A stretch of 64,000 nt of DNA from Cinclus cinclus. Its lineage: Eukaryota; Chordata; Aves; Passeriformes; Cinclidae. The notes below the pieces were generated by a model. It had not been told where the DNA came from and ran no database searches. It saw nothing but the letters and a program-made list of their open reading frames with translations. Shown one piece after another: positions 11,866-25,589 of the stretch. Both the position numbers and the translations under genes were made by a program. The stretch lies in contig NC_085049.1 in NCBI RefSeq assembly GCF_963662255.1, positions 20,492,142-20,556,141 on the forward strand. The letters are read 5' to 3'. How positions within the stretch are numbered: the stretch's first letter is position 1; each line of letters begins with the position of its first letter.

Positions 11866-14424
11866 AATTTTCAATCAGCAATTCCCACCTTTTGCAGAAG
11901 CCTCTCCTAAACGTTACACTAGAAATGTGGATGTTGTTGGATTTGTCAGTGTCCTGATCAGAAGCAGAAGATGGTACTAGGAGCTAAAATGGTAGGTGTT
12001 CTTTGCAACCTTGGTTTAAACTCATAGAAGCTGGAATGGTCAGGGCCTGAGGTTGTCCTCCTACTTCCTAGTTTTCCTAGTGGACACTTCTACCACTTTC
12101 TATACTAGGTTCCTGTATTGTGGAAAAGTTTTAGTCTTCAGGTAGCTTGTGTTTTCCCAAAAAAATTAATTCCATTACCAGTATTAACACACTAAGACCA
12201 ATTTTCAATATTACAACAGGATACCACAGTATTGCACTGGTGAAATTTAAAGAAGTGGGATCTGAAATTACCTGTGGTTCTTATGGCATAACACAGCAAA
12301 GATGAGTACTTAAATTCTCAAACCCTGCTTTAGACCTCCATCAGAGTAATTTTTAAAGTGCTTAATTTTTTTATTCTGTTTTTTAGAAGTTCACAAATTG
12401 GTGAACTTATTTTTTCCTTGGGAACTGAACTTAGTAGATATTAGTGGGATCAGATTGTTTGTAATACATGCATTCCCCAGTTACACAGCAGATTTTCCTG
12501 CATGACACACTGCTTCAGCATTTGAAACAGAAAACAATATCTGCCTTTATGATTACTGCTTTCAGGTCTAATTTCAGTTTATCATTAAATCTGCTATGAT
12601 TTATCTCCACTTGTTCACATTGCTCTTTCTTTATGTTCTTACAAACCGACAAGAATTTGTTTTGATTCTACCACCTATACTCTCAATTTTCAATTCCTTT
12701 TTTATTCTCTTTTTCCATCCAAGAGGGGATAATGTGTAGGCATGATGCTAGGATTTGACATTTGTGGCCAACCGAACAGTGTTCTTCAGATTACACATTA
12801 ACTCCCCATTTTAGCTTGTATGACTTAGAGAAATAGGTAAAATACCACTGTAAATGTTAAATGGCATTATCTCACCATTCAATTTTTATATCCCACTTTC
12901 CATATAAAACTGATGAAGAACCAAGGTACCAGAATACCCATCATTATAAAAAGAGATATATATTTTTTAAAAATGTGTTGGCAGTGTTGCAGTTTGATAT
13001 TTTAGATATCAAAATGACCTGTAAAACTGAGAGTAATGTAAAAATTCTATTTTGAAACCTGTGCTAACAGACTGAAATATTTTTCCAGGTGGCCGCAGTC
13101 AAGTATAAAAAATTATTAGCTCACACTACCAAGATTCTTTCACGTAAATGCCAGATAGCAAAAAATAAGAACTTTAGTACTTGTATGTGCTCAGTCATCA
13201 TATTAATAACATATAATTTCCTTTTATAAAATTCCAGTGACAAAAGCAGAAGACTGTATAGATCCAACATAATCATTGCAAAAAAAGACCAGTATTCATT
13301 AAAGAGCATGTTGAATATCATCCAAGCCCATGGGATACAGATGCAACTATTAGAGCTAGTCATATGTGCTTATTTTAAAATAATAAAAAGATGACAGCAA
13401 AATAGAGCCTTCCATTGTGGAAGGACATGTTCAGTATCTCCACCATAACATGCAAAGTCTAGATTTTCTTTGTGCAGGAAATGCCTAAAGGATCTAAGGG
13501 AATGTGAAATGAGCATGTGTAAAATCAATGTTCCTCCATGAATGCTTCTCTCCCAACCATTCAATTGCACAAATAATACTATATAACCCACCTAACATCA
13601 GATTTGTTTAAAAACCTTTTGCAGTCCTTTGATGCTGCATGTAAGGAATTTGCAGAATATCGGTGCAGTTATTAATGTTTGTGTTTTCAGGCTACTTGGA
13701 ATGCAAAAGATCTACATAAAATATATCCTCCAGCTGCACCTGATGTGGAAAAAAAAAAAGAAAAAAATCATAAGGAAGATAAGAAACTTTGCTTTGGTGA
13801 TTTCTCATTAGAAGTTTTGCTTACTTAACGGTCCTGTCTCATCATTCTCCTGGTCCTACTGATGATGTGGGATACAGAATGCTGACTCAGGTGCATGTGC
13901 CCCAGGCCTTTACTGCCTTTTTGCTTATATGTTATTGCCTGCTTTGCTTCCAGCCCAGAGCTTCCAGTGCTACTCAGCACCTCTCTCGCAGTGTGACAAC
14001 AATGTTGAAGCGATATAAAGTACAAGGATTCACAGCATAGCGAGTCTGTGCTGAGCCACTAGGCTGAGCAAGGCAGAGCCAGCACCACACCTCATCCTTG
14101 CTGCTCTGGTGCCCTCTGCTGAAGTGACCATCTCCTTGGCTTCTGAGTCCACCTGGGCAAGGACAAGAGCCTCTCCCAAGTGCCATATGCGGCCACCTCT
14201 TTATCTTGATTTATTTCTATTCTGTCTCAACAGAAAAGCAGAGTATGACCCTTTACTTCCTTTCCTTCCTGTGGTGGTACTTAGGCTTTGTTCTTTTTGA
14301 AATTTGTTCTTTTCCTTTGTAACATTTCTGCATCACATTTTACAACAGCCTTATATTGAGCTTTGGAAGATTACATGTGATTTGACATGATAACAACAAT
14401 GAGAAATATATTTTGTAAGAATTC

Positions 14425-14465
<41 letters not shown>

Positions 14466-17400
14466 TGCAAAAGCATTAATCACTCATATTAGCAATGTAA
14501 TTTTTGTTACTTTCTGGAAGATTTCCTCATGTGCTGTAAGAGTGGGGGGAAACAAGAGACAAGATAAGGCAATACACTCAGCACAGCTTTTCTACAGTAA
14601 GACAGTACTTTTGTTTAACTGTACATAAACAGCCTTACTCTCACTTGGCAGGGATACCTACATTGTACAGGTTGTAAATACAACTCTCAGATTCACATAA
14701 CAAGCAAGATGAGAAACTGCCTGGTCTCCTGCTCCAACCACTAGACCTTGTGCATCCTCCACACTCATGCAAGTTACAGTAATTTCTTTAGGACTAAACT
14801 GCCATCTGAGTAATTTTTCCAACGGAATTTAGCAGGTAAAGCACTCTCACTATACATAAAAGCTGGGATTATCCTATTATGGCTCTGTAGTCACAGCACA
14901 TTTTTGCACTAAAAGATGATGATTTCTTGGAGTTGTCCTTGCTTCTTATGACCCATAAGGACATCAAGTTTGATACTGGCTTGGTTTTAGAATGTCTGAT
15001 GAAAGACTTCTCCAGTGCATCTTCCAACAAATGTAACTGTCAATTCCCACAGGAAAATCAAGGATCAACCTTACCTAATCCTAACACATGAATAGCTGCA
15101 TAAAACAAGTTTAGGTGTTTTTATATTAGTGTGGATTTCAAGCAGCATCTGCTTGTTCAGAACTCAATCCTAGCAGTTTTTAAAGTATCTTATTCAGGAA
15201 ATTATAGAGGGAGTTGTTTGACATTTTGTCCCTTAGTGGCTTTTCAGAAGAGAGCTGTAAATAAAAGTCAATTTATAATGTATACATATATGTGTGGCTG
15301 CAGCTTATATTAAAAAACAGTTCACAAAAGATTATTTGCGTGACAACTTATCAAATTTTTTAGGTGGGCTGAGATTATTTTTTGGAGATCACAGTGGTAC
15401 AGCAATTTCCAAAAGCCTTTTACCAGATTCTACATATCATGTCTTCTTTGATAGGCACATTCTCACATACATAACCCCCTACCTTTTTGACAAGAATTTC
15501 CTCTTCTTCTTTAAAATTTATTTTCAGCATAATATTTTCAGTTTCCTCTCTCACTGTCATTACTGTACTGGTAAAAAGTTGTTACACATCATTCCTGCAG
15601 TTCAAATTCAGCAGGAAACACTGAAATTTGTGAAATGTAAATGTACATAACAATTTGTTCCTGTTGTGTATATTCTTCTGGTTTTGGAAAATTTTCACAA
15701 AGAGTGACATTATTAATCCTAAAATTTAGGGATCTTTTTTAAAAATTTGACATTTCAACTACTAATTCTATTTTTTAACTTCCTTAAGAACACGAGTTTT
15801 GCAAAAACAGATGTTACCTTTTATGGTTAATTTTTTCAAACTCGCTTGAAGTCTTTAATAATCTGAAATGACATATGATGCTGCCTACCCTTCTTTGAAT
15901 CCAGCAGGTGACGGAGGCAATATTTACAGAAAACCAGAAAGAAAAATCCCTAAAAGGAATCAGTAAGTTGAGTGAAAATTAGTAACTGCTCCTGGAATTA
16001 GCTCTTATTACCAGGCAGAAAGATATAGTATTTGTGGCTTGGCTAGTAAATTTTTTGATGTTATTTTTCTACATAAGCTACTGACATAATTGCTAAATAA
16101 ACAAAAGTGAAAGGACCAGAACATCCTGTGAGCATGTATGGAGCAAACATTATGCATGCATTTTTAAGATATTAAATTAATTTAATTTTAGCAAGAGTGT
16201 CACCAATTTCTCGGAGATTAATAAATATTTTTGCATGCTCATTGAGGCACATGGAAGGCTGTGGTATGGGCACAAATTCTGGCCTATTAACAAACCTCAA
16301 CTATGTTGAGAAGCACACTTTCTGTCCTGTTAGGGAAGTTTCTTATTCTAACACATCAGGCCACAGTGTCTCCAGTGTGTTTGTCTCCAATGCTTTTGGT
16401 GTTCTGGTGGCTTTGCTGGGCAGATGAAATGAAAAATATGAGCCAGAAAATCAGTTATTAATCTTCCTTGTGTAGTCCTCAGTCATTGTGGAAATAAGTG
16501 GAAAGGGAAAGCCCTGGGTGGTTGGAAGCTGTAACCACAGACACCATGCCATACAGCCAACACAGATAGTTGTGAATGCATGGTTTTCTAGGATACCTCC
16601 TGTGTATCACAGCTTTATTTGTCTAAGCCAGGCTCCAACTGCATTAGAATTACATACAAAAGTCTGCTGATAAGTAGTTATAGCTGCCAATATGGTTTGT
16701 GTTAGAAATGGCATCAACAACCTCTTCTGCAAATTCTGTGGTGAAAACTTCCTATGCAAACGAGTGAATGTATACCAAATGGAATACTTGCAGAGAAATA
16801 TCTTCTGCTGCTTTTTTAAGGCAAGCAGATGCAAACTTGTAACTTGGCAGACTGGGAGAAATTTTGCTTGGATTTTTCTCTGGTCTCTGTCCCTTATTTG
16901 GTCTGCAGGGAAGCACGTTGGCTCACCCTTAGATGCCTCCTGGAGCAGAAGGAAGGAAAAAAATAAAGAAAACAAAATTTTTTAACAGGTTATGTTCAGC
17001 TTAATTGGTAAGAAAATGCATCAGCACACTAAAAAGTAAGGGTATGAGAAATTTCTGGAAAATTGCTGTAACTTTTGGCTCTATCCTTGTTAATGTCATT
17101 ATCACACTTGACTTACTTAGTCAAGTTAAAAAAAAAAAAATACTAACACCACTCCAAAAACCTCCCTATTGCTGATTTACCAGAGCCAGGCTAAGAGTTA
17201 CTGAAATGGATAGTGAGAGAGCAGGAAGACCTACCTGTAAGAAGTATTAAAATCTGGGGAAGTAAGCTTAAAGAAAGAACATGTTTTGGGTAGTATCTGC
17301 TTACATGCCATTGGCTCCCATTAAAGACAGAGGTGTCAGAACCTCACTGACTTGAGCACTGACCCTCAAGTTATATTTCTAAGCTGTGCCAGAAACTTCT

Positions 17401-20400
17401 CCCTTTTAAAATAAATTTAATCTTGCACTGGATCAGAGATAAAAACATCTCACAACCAACCAATTGCAGGAACTCTCCTCCAGGAGTACAGCAGAATGCT
17501 TTCAAACAGAAACAGTTCCCAATGTACCACAGCTTTGGAAAAGCAGCCATTCCTTCACTGGTGACAGCACTGAACAGCTGAAGGAGGTTATCAAGGAAAA
17601 AAAAAACCAAAAAAACCCTGTTATAGAGCTTGGGACTTGTGCCTTGGCTATGAAGTGGAGGAGGTTTGAGAGCTGCATCTAAGCTTCCAAAGGATGCAGT
17701 CATGCTTTGCTAGAAGCTGGGAGGGCCTTCAGATGTCACTGGAAGAGCTGGTGCTGCTGGCTGGCCAGAAACGGAGACCCCACATGGGTTCCTGCAGCCC
17801 CTACACACTGTGATCCCAGGAGCTCCAGGTGCTGTGAGACCAGAGGCCAAAGGGCTGCCAAGCCAAGAGATTAATTGTGACTACAGGAACTCTGCCTTGG
17901 CTACAGGATTAAGTCTGAAATGGCAGGACTTGCTGGTTGTTGACTGGAGCCAGAGATGGGGGAGGAGGACAGGAGGAGGAACAGCCTTTGCCACCCTCCT
18001 TCCCACTCATCAGATTCTGTTTGGGAAAGAGGAATCTGGGGAGGATAGCTGCTAAAAACTATTGCTCTGAGCTACACTGAGATCCTTTACAGTTTCTGAG
18101 GGATAACTGTAAAGAGCTTCACCAAAAAATTTACAGGAAGGGGTAGGATCACTACACAGACAAACTCGTAGCTGATTTTTGGTTCATTTTAGGAGTGTTT
18201 AGGAATAAAAGTGAAATATTCAAATTAAGTACACAGCGAATAGAAAGGCCTAAACTTATTTTAACAGCTTGTTAAAAGGATCTCTCCTGCAGCAAGTGCC
18301 AGCAGCTCCAAAGTGACAGACAGCAGCAGGAAAGTGCTTGACAGCACCTTCCAGCAAGCAGGTGGGGGCAGCTTGGACTTTACAAGGCTGCTCTGTTCCA
18401 CATATGTAAATCAGGGTTTTGCCTCCCAGACTTGCAGATGCAGGAGATGTCAGCAAAATTTCTGATATCCTGAAACAATACCTCTTCAGAGTGGGGAATG
18501 ATGGGACTTGCTTGTATGACCCAAACTTTCTAGATGTCTGTAACCCACCTCTTGCATCAGATACAACATTACAGGTATAATTGTTACTTCTTAAAAGTTG
18601 ATTTCTGCTCTCAAAATACAGTAGGAAGTAGCAGTGAGTGTGTAATGTTCCTTTGTTAAGGTAAAATGTGAATTACCTGCCCCTAGCTGAAATGCTGCAT
18701 TATAGGTATAGCTATGAAGGTGTGACATCTGGCTTTGGTCTAACAACCTGCTGTGTGGTGCCCCAGCAGTGCTGAGCTCTCTCAGCAAAATTCATTGGCC
18801 AGTAGGAAAATTCATATGTGAACTGCTAGCTCTGTTTCTATGCTGGCACAGGTAATCTAGTGACACCATCCAAGGCAGGTCCAAGTCAGAGGGAGGTGCT
18901 GGGACAGCCACTGCCATCCAGGAGAACTCAAAGGGTCTCCAGTCAGGACTGTTGTCTATAGGGTCCCAAGACTGTTGACTTTGGTCACCAGTAAGTTTCC
19001 ATCCTGGCCATAACCCAATAATTGGTAATTACTGGGCTTCTATTCCCAAAGTGCAGGAACAACAGTTCCACTCCACTTGAGTCAGGAAAATGGTTCATCA
19101 GGGCTGCAAAGGATAATTGCTCATCCTTTGTTTCCCACCTTTCTGGGGCAGCTGATTGCTCCTCTCTCTACCATGCTAGAGCACCTGGTATGGTCAGGGA
19201 CTGCCTCACGGCGGGACTGGTTTGTGCACAGGACTCTTCACTCCTCAGATAATTTAGTCAAGGCTTACCAGAAGCCTCTGAGACCCTAGACCAGGCCCAA
19301 GGATGAGAGGGGTGTGTGTGCATGCACCCCCAGACCATCACAAGTATCTGTGTATTTAGAGCAAGTTTACTTCTCTCATATTGCCAGTTCCTTTCTTCAC
19401 TTAGGTGACAAAGGTCCTTGAATTGCCTCTAAAGTCTTCTGCCCTAAAAACACAGACTGGAATTTCTTCTGTTTGTCTTGCATAAGTCTTACCTTACACT
19501 TGCAGCAGGGCTAAAAGAATGCTATGGCTGTAAAGTCAAGTTAGTTACAAGTATAAAACCATATTACAGACATTTCTGCAATATTTGTTTAGCATATTAT
19601 TGGTGTTACAGCACCGTCTTGAATTACAGTCACAAATTATTTCTTTTGCATGCTTCTGTGTCTGCTGATCAATCCAATCTGTGTGCCAGATAACACTGCT
19701 CCAATAAGGAATGAAAAAAAAAAATTACAGTCTTGGAGTTCAGGCTATCCATCCCTCCTTGGGAGGCAGATTTGGTCTCTTCCCTTATCATGGAGTTCTG
19801 GTGCTACTCCGGCCAAAAACACCTGCAGAGATTTTTTTTTTTTTTTTTTGTGTATGTGTGTGTGATCAGCAGTACTTTGTTCTTTGTTATCTGGATTCAA
19901 AGTCTGAGGATCCAGCTCTGATTTGGAGAAACAGTTGAGACAGCTACTGCTGTAATCAGTGAGAAGTACTTTGATATTTGGGGTACTACAATATGCAAAG
20001 TAGTAGTACAAAACAGACTCTAGCAAATAGACAACCAAATTAAGAAATATTATTTTAATTTCTATATGAATCATTTCCTCTTATCTCACAGGAAATTTAA
20101 AATAAATTACTTAATAGATTTAATTGCAAATAAATAAGTAGCTTCCTCTCCAGCAATGGTTTAGAGATTATGACCTATATTAAGGACAAAAGTTGTACAT
20201 TTCCTAATAATGAGAAATTTTTGCAAGCACCATCCACCCTGTGTACTAAAAGACAAAGCAGTAAGATGGGGAAAGAAATATGTGTTCCCATAAAGTCATA
20301 TCATAGTGCAAATCTGTGGGGAAGCAAATCAGGCATGAGCAGATAATGCTGACTTATATTTCCTGTCTTCTTAGTATCTGAAGTGGAACCTCATAGTAAT

Positions 20401-20510
20401 GTTCTTGTAAACATTTTGCAATGGATTTATTTAAATTTGCTTTCATTAACATAGAAACCTTGCAGTAGATTTCTCCAAGACAGTCTGTGTTCTTCAGCCT
20501 CTAGTTAAAC
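11866..20510. other. Long gene-poor stretch
   Basis: About 8.6 kb in which I found no convincing exon on either strand. It contains a (GT)n microsatellite at 14428 and a T-run/GT stretch near 19831-19864. I looked for exons of UPK3A, the gene upstream of FAM118A in mammals, and saw none that I could support. Confidence 0.4.
14428..14462 (+). repeat. (GT)n microsatellite
   Basis: Seventeen or so uninterrupted TG dinucleotides, followed by 'tttgtg'. A frame through it gives an artificial CVCVCV protein. Confidence 0.95.
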
Positions 20511-20512
20511 CA

Positions 20513-20518
20513 TTTATT
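20513..20518 (-). terminator. Poly(A) signal AATAAA after block C
   Basis: TTTATT on the plus strand reads AATAAA on the minus strand. It lies about 43 bases beyond the TAA that closes the coding-like block at 20562-20788, a position typical of a short 3' UTR. It only has meaning if that block is a real terminal exon. Confidence 0.35.
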
Positions 20519-20561
20519 CTCACTCGCATTCAGTAACTTACAATAAATTACCGTTTTTATA

Positions 20562-20788
20562 TTAATCTTGAGTATATTTACATAAATTCTCCCATTCAGA
20601 GGCATTTAAATCAAATAGTGACTGCTGCATTAAACTCAGTTCCTTGTTGTTTAATAATACAGCTAAAGTATAGAACTGGACTTGTAAATCCAAGGGATTC
20701 TTTCTAAATCTGCACAAGAATTCTTCTGACTCTGGCATCCTGTGGTGTGCAGTGCTTGCATTTGCTCCAGCTAACAGGTGAGGAGAAA
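20562..20788 (-). CDS. Candidate terminal exon C, unknown gene
   Basis: On the minus strand a good acceptor (pyrimidine tract ending 'ccttttcactcag') is followed by 75 open codons, then TAA at 20564-20562 and AATAAA 43 bases further. The frame that reaches this stop starts with two bases completing a split codon. The predicted peptide has varied, coding-like composition. It begins SPHLLAGANAS, faintly like the end of an ankyrin-type repeat, and ends WENLCKYTQD. I do not recognise the family, and no upstream exon with a matching phase was found. It could be a real last exon, a decaying gene or chance. Confidence 0.35.
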
Positions 20789-21382
20789 CTGAGTGAAAAG
20801 GAACAATTAGCCACAAAGAGATTGAAGCCTTGGGAAATTCCTCTTAGTCAAACCTTTTAACTTAAATCCTGTCTTTCCAGAAAAATCAGGACTAACATTT
20901 AGGTGAAACTACCTATAGGTATCTAAATTTGCTCCAAAGGAAATTTTCCACCCAGAACACAGTGCTTAGTGGTTTGTTTTTTCACATGATTTCATTTCTG
21001 CTATGAGTCACTGTAAGGGATGTAGCAGGAGGAGGTAGCAAGGTATTAGAAAGCTGATTTTAAAAAAGCTAACAACAAACTCACTAGCATTCTCTTTAAT
21101 CAAGATTGCATGAGTAGAATAAATCTAATTTTACTTTTATTGTTTCTTATCAGGAATGGGGAATTCTGGAAAGAGCCACACTGCAATATGAGTCAATACT
21201 GGAGTTGATAACTCGCTCCATAAATCCAGTAAAACTGGATATTACAGAGCCTTTTATGCTTTATCTAGTTAAAAAGACTCAGAGATAGCTAATAACAGAC
21301 TAAAAATTTCTTACAAAAATTACTTATTGTCATATATTCTAGAAAAACATTAAAACTCAAAACTATCCTTACAGGTATTTTC

Positions 21383-21388
21383 TTTATT
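21383..21388 (-). terminator. Poly(A) signal AATAAA after block B
   Basis: Minus-strand AATAAA about 68 bases past the TAA of the block at 21457-21678. Its significance depends on that block being transcribed. Confidence 0.35.
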
Positions 21389-21456
21389 TTGTAGAATGCA
21401 GGACCTTCATATTATAACTTTTTGAGATTTTCTGGGTTACATAGTGTTCAAAGCAG

Positions 21457-21678
21457 TTAAAGGTGAGGTCTGAAGACATTCCTGTGATAATTATCCCTGA
21501 AGTCTTCTTCAAGTGATACAGGATCTAGGTGGTTCTGAATGAAGGCACAGATTTTTAAATGTAAAGCAGAAGGCAGGCGTCCAATTATCTCTAGGCAGGA
21601 CTCTGTAATATTTAATGGAATGACAGCAAATGTTATAGCAAACCACTTTGTTACAACATGTATTAAAAGATATTGTAA
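21457..21678 (-). CDS. Candidate terminal exon B, unknown gene
   Basis: After a possible acceptor ('gtgaaatctcag') the minus strand stays open for 73 codons to a TAA at 21459-21457. The peptide is rich in hydrophobic residues and includes the stretch ESCLEIIGRLPSALHL, followed by a charged tail ending VFRPHL. The 'LP..L.L' pattern faintly recalls the second half of a SOCS box, but I would not assign it. The acceptor's pyrimidine tract is weak. Block B starts in a different phase from blocks A and C, so all three cannot be alternative in-frame endings of one donor. Confidence 0.3.
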   Translation of the reverse strand, partial: LQYLLIHVVTKWFAITFAVIPLNITESCLEIIGRLPSALHLKICAFIQNHLDPVSLEEDFRDNYHRNVFRPHL

Positions 21679-22065
21679 CTGAGATTTCACACCAAAAATA
21701 ATGTACAATACATAATCTGGTTCTCAGATGTTGGTGGAGTTAATCCAAGGAAGCGTGATGTAAACGTGGTACAATGTTTCATTTCTCTTCAGGTGTGCTA
21801 GGGGACATAGGGCACAGCAGTTGCTGTTTAGAGAACTTTCCTTCTGAAGTAAAACTTCTTTTGCATTATATCCCTGGGCTCCAGGGCCACACTCACAGCT
21901 TCCCTTGTAGGCTGGATGCTGACTTCACAGGAATTACAAAGACGGCTACACCCCAGATCAGGAGTTTGCAGAACTATTTAGGCTACAGGAGAGATCATAT
22001 TAGCAACCATATCAAAGCAAACATTTGTTTCCTGGAAAACTGATGAGTCTTGGACACTCAATATC

Positions 22066-22071
22066 TTTATT
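22066..22071 (-). terminator. Poly(A) signal AATAAA after block A
   Basis: Minus-strand AATAAA about 70 bases beyond the TGA that ends the block at 22142-22307. Confidence 0.35.
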
Positions 22072-22141
22072 CTGCAGTTGCACAGCGACCATCAGGACAC
22101 TGAGTCAGACAGCCAGACTGACTGACCATCACTGTGTAGGG

Positions 22142-22307
22142 TCAAAGGCTCCTGTCCTCAGGGCTTCCTTGTGCTGCAGTTTCAGAGAACTCCAAGATCT
22201 TAACCTCTGTCTCTGCACTGCATTCTGCACTCATGTGCTGGCTCCCATCCATATAAGCTCTGAGTTTGCTGATCTGCAGCTGTGCTTTAAGCTTGTTAAA
22301 TTCACGC
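22142..22307 (-). CDS. Candidate terminal exon A, unknown gene
   Basis: A good acceptor ('catcttctacccag') precedes 54 open codons to TGA at 22144-22142, with AATAAA 70 bases on. The peptide starts REFNKLKAQLQISKL, which looks helical, and continues with an acidic, serine-rich tail ending GSPEDRSL. Codon usage looks like real coding sequence. I do not recognise it. It lies on the strand that would run leftward from the CpG island at 26 kb, so it could end a transcript starting there. Confidence 0.35.
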
Positions 22308-22320
22308 CTGGGTAGAAGAT

Positions 22321-25300
22321 GTAGCCATTGCACCAAAAAACCCACCAAGCAGGAAAAACCCCACATTTTTACTTAATACCATAGTTGATCTGTTATAACA
22401 GAGCAGAGTAACACCTCTACTTTTGTTCCTCTTTTATACAGATATTATTTATGCAATTATTTTGGCCAACATTTTAAATTTCTGATTTTTTGACAATCAT
22501 AAAAGAGCTTTGTACCAGCCCACCAACAAGTTCGTATGATAAAATTACCAAGGCTCATTTCCCTGACCTAGTTAAGTTCTTTAACACAGCAACTTTTCCA
22601 CGCAGAATTTGAGTATTTGCAAGTTCCTTTCTGGCTTTCTCTCCCCATTCTTTACAGTAGTATGTTTGGTTTAAATCCATTCATTCCAGGCTTCAGAATA
22701 TTTTATTTCCTTTCACCCTCTTTCTCCTTTTTTTTTCTTTTTTTTGGGAGGGGGGTGTGTGTGTGTGTGACTGACTTCTCCTCGGTTTTGTTTTGCTCCC
22801 TTTTTCCATTACAGTTCTGCCTCTCCACAGTGGTTTTATTCCCCTTCCCACTGCTGCACACACTGCTGCTGCTCAGAACAGATAAGAACATTGTGACAGA
22901 ACTTCTTTGTTGTTTTGTTGTTGTTGGGTTTTTTTTGCCAGAAAAATGCACAATACAAACTCTTTAATCAAAGGACACCCCCATTTAGTTACATTCCTTA
23001 GTTTTTCAAAGCAAACTCATGTGTTCAGACTTTCTTATAAACAAGTCCAAACTAAAGTCAAGGTCAGAAAGAGGGAAGTTAACAAAGTTCATCCCACCTT
23101 TCATTTACCCTTTTAATATGTAATTCTATAGCATGTGACTGTACTGAAATGATCACACTTCCAATGTTGCTAATAAAAGGCAGGTGTGAGAGAGGCGGGT
23201 GCAAAGGAATGCAAAACCTGATGGCAATTACACCCCTTAGGTAAGAGTTGACTGTAGGAAGACCTTGCTGATGCAAATGCATTAAACACTTGGCAGCTTT
23301 AAAAATACAGCTGCAGTTACATCCAGAGTTATTTTACAGATTATATCACTATGCAGAGCATACACACAAACAGGGCTGCAAGTCAAAGGTTATCTTTGAA
23401 AATTAATCTTTACATTCAATCATGGCTAAACTCTAAGTGAACTGACACTGGCTTTTGAAAACATATTTTGAATTTCTGAAAGTGTATTTCTTTTTCACAG
23501 TATTTTATAAACGACTCTGTTTAGCAAGATGACAAACTAGTAAAATCCAACCAGCTCCAAGCTAGAAAAGAGCAATCCCTTAACGGGGAGGAACTGGCAG
23601 TTCCATTGTGCAAGGAATTTTATCTCAATCAACAGGGGCAGACTGGCTTCCTGCTACGGAAAAAAATCAGGCACAAATTAGTTTAAAGATAGCTTTTAGC
23701 AACCTCAATAAGATTTCATTATGAATTTTGCTTGGTTTCTTTCAAACTAGCAGGTTCTGGCATAATGTAGGCTTGGATTTACTTTATCATAACTTCTCAA
23801 ACAGCAAGATGTCAAACATGCAATGTAATCAACATTACATCTCAGTTCATAGAACCACAGCTGAATAATCAGATGCATTGCTTCTTGCAGCCAAAACCTA
23901 CCAGCTGCATTTCTCAGCCTGATTACAACCTTTCAAGTGTTATTTCCAAAGTTGGCAACAAACCCCAAAATAAGCAACTGACTTAATGTGCTGTTTAGTA
24001 CACTTGGAAAAACAGATTTACTATGAGAGATAAATCTGAGGTTGAATCAAGTGTTGAACTGGTGTAGTTATTTCTTCTATGTGTGTGTTTTACCTCTCAG
24101 ACATCCTTGACTGTCTTTCTTTGTTGCTTCTTGAAAGTAACTCCTTGATTTTTCAAAGTTCATAGGTTTCAACATACTTCACAATCAAATTTTCACTGTG
24201 AGTTTTGCTCCTGAACTTTCTGCCAGTTTTCTCATTATGGTGTTGGCCTGTCACTGTCATATTTAATTGTTCACATTTTAAAATAATAACATGGAAATTT
24301 AATGGATAATAACACATTGTTACTTCTTATTGTACATTAGGAAAAGTATCTAAGCCTCCTTTTGATTTTACTTTATGTAGTTACTTTTGTACTGTGTTTG
24401 GTTGGAAATTATTGGTATTCTTTGTCCTTAGTAACTACCTAACTCCTTGCAGGGGAATCCTGCAAGTAGTACATTATGAAATGTATTGTTGTTGTGACTA
24501 CTCTTGGGGTTTTAAAATAATAGTGCAGTTTAAGGATATGAAAGGAGCACAGCTTACAGGAAAAGATAATAACACCAGGTTAATTGATTCAGACTGAAAA
24601 ATGGAAATGCTTTCAAAGGCCTTTCTTCACAAAAATTTCCTCTCACATTTCTTTTTAAATGAATGTGAAATAAAGAATATTAGGCTTTGTAAATCTACAG
24701 GATGGGCCAGACGTTGAGTCACAAGCTCAGGCAAATATTTAGCAAGTCTTTGTAATTCCTAGCTACAGCTGAAAAAATATTCTAAGATACGCAACAAAAT
24801 CTTTAGTAATACATTCCAGTGTTAGTACAATACAGTGTCAAATAGCATTCCAAACCGGGTTTCATACATAGTTGCTGGGCTTAGAGAGAAGAATATGACC
24901 TAGTTCTTTTAAAACAGTGTCTTTGACCTTTAGGTTTACAGAACCCTCAACATCAGCATGTTGAAATTCCTTGCTGCTTGACTGGCAGCAGTGAAGGGTG
25001 GAAGGAAAAGAGCTGGGAACACTACAGAGTTTCCCCAACTCAATTACATGTCAGTTTTCAGGTGAAGTTACTTGCATTCTTCCTTCTCCTTTCCTGTTCT
25101 CATTGATTCTACCCTCCATCTACTTTGTCCTAGGAATACAATTCTCCAAATATTTGTCAAGACTTTCCAGAGGTTGCAGTATAGTAATACAAAAATAATA
25201 ACAAAGCAAGAAGTGTAGGGAATATAACACAGAGAGTTCACAAGGACACAGTGTTCTTACACAGGCTGAAAGTCAGTGATTTCACAGTGGTAAATGCAAC

Positions 25301-25589
25301 TGTACTTGCCAAAACACTGGATATGGAGTAAAAACTGTGTTTATGTGTTATCTTCAAACCTGGGTATAATTACCAGAATTCTTCCTAAAACTATTACAGA
25401 ATATCAATATAACTCTGCCATTTCATGAGCATAACAGAATGGTCAAATCTATCACATGGGCATGCAAAACCTGTGAGTCCTGACTGTACCCAAAAACAAT
25501 GGATATGGCTGACAAGAGAAACAAAGGAAAGGGGAAAGCTTATGCCAAGAAGTACTTCAGGTCTTCAAAAGTCTATAAAATGGTATCAT
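22321..25589. other. Intergenic, no supported gene
   Basis: Only low-complexity tracts stand out: T-rich with a short GT run at 22727-22771, and T-rich at 22915-22937. Open frames through them are artefacts. Confidence 0.45.
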
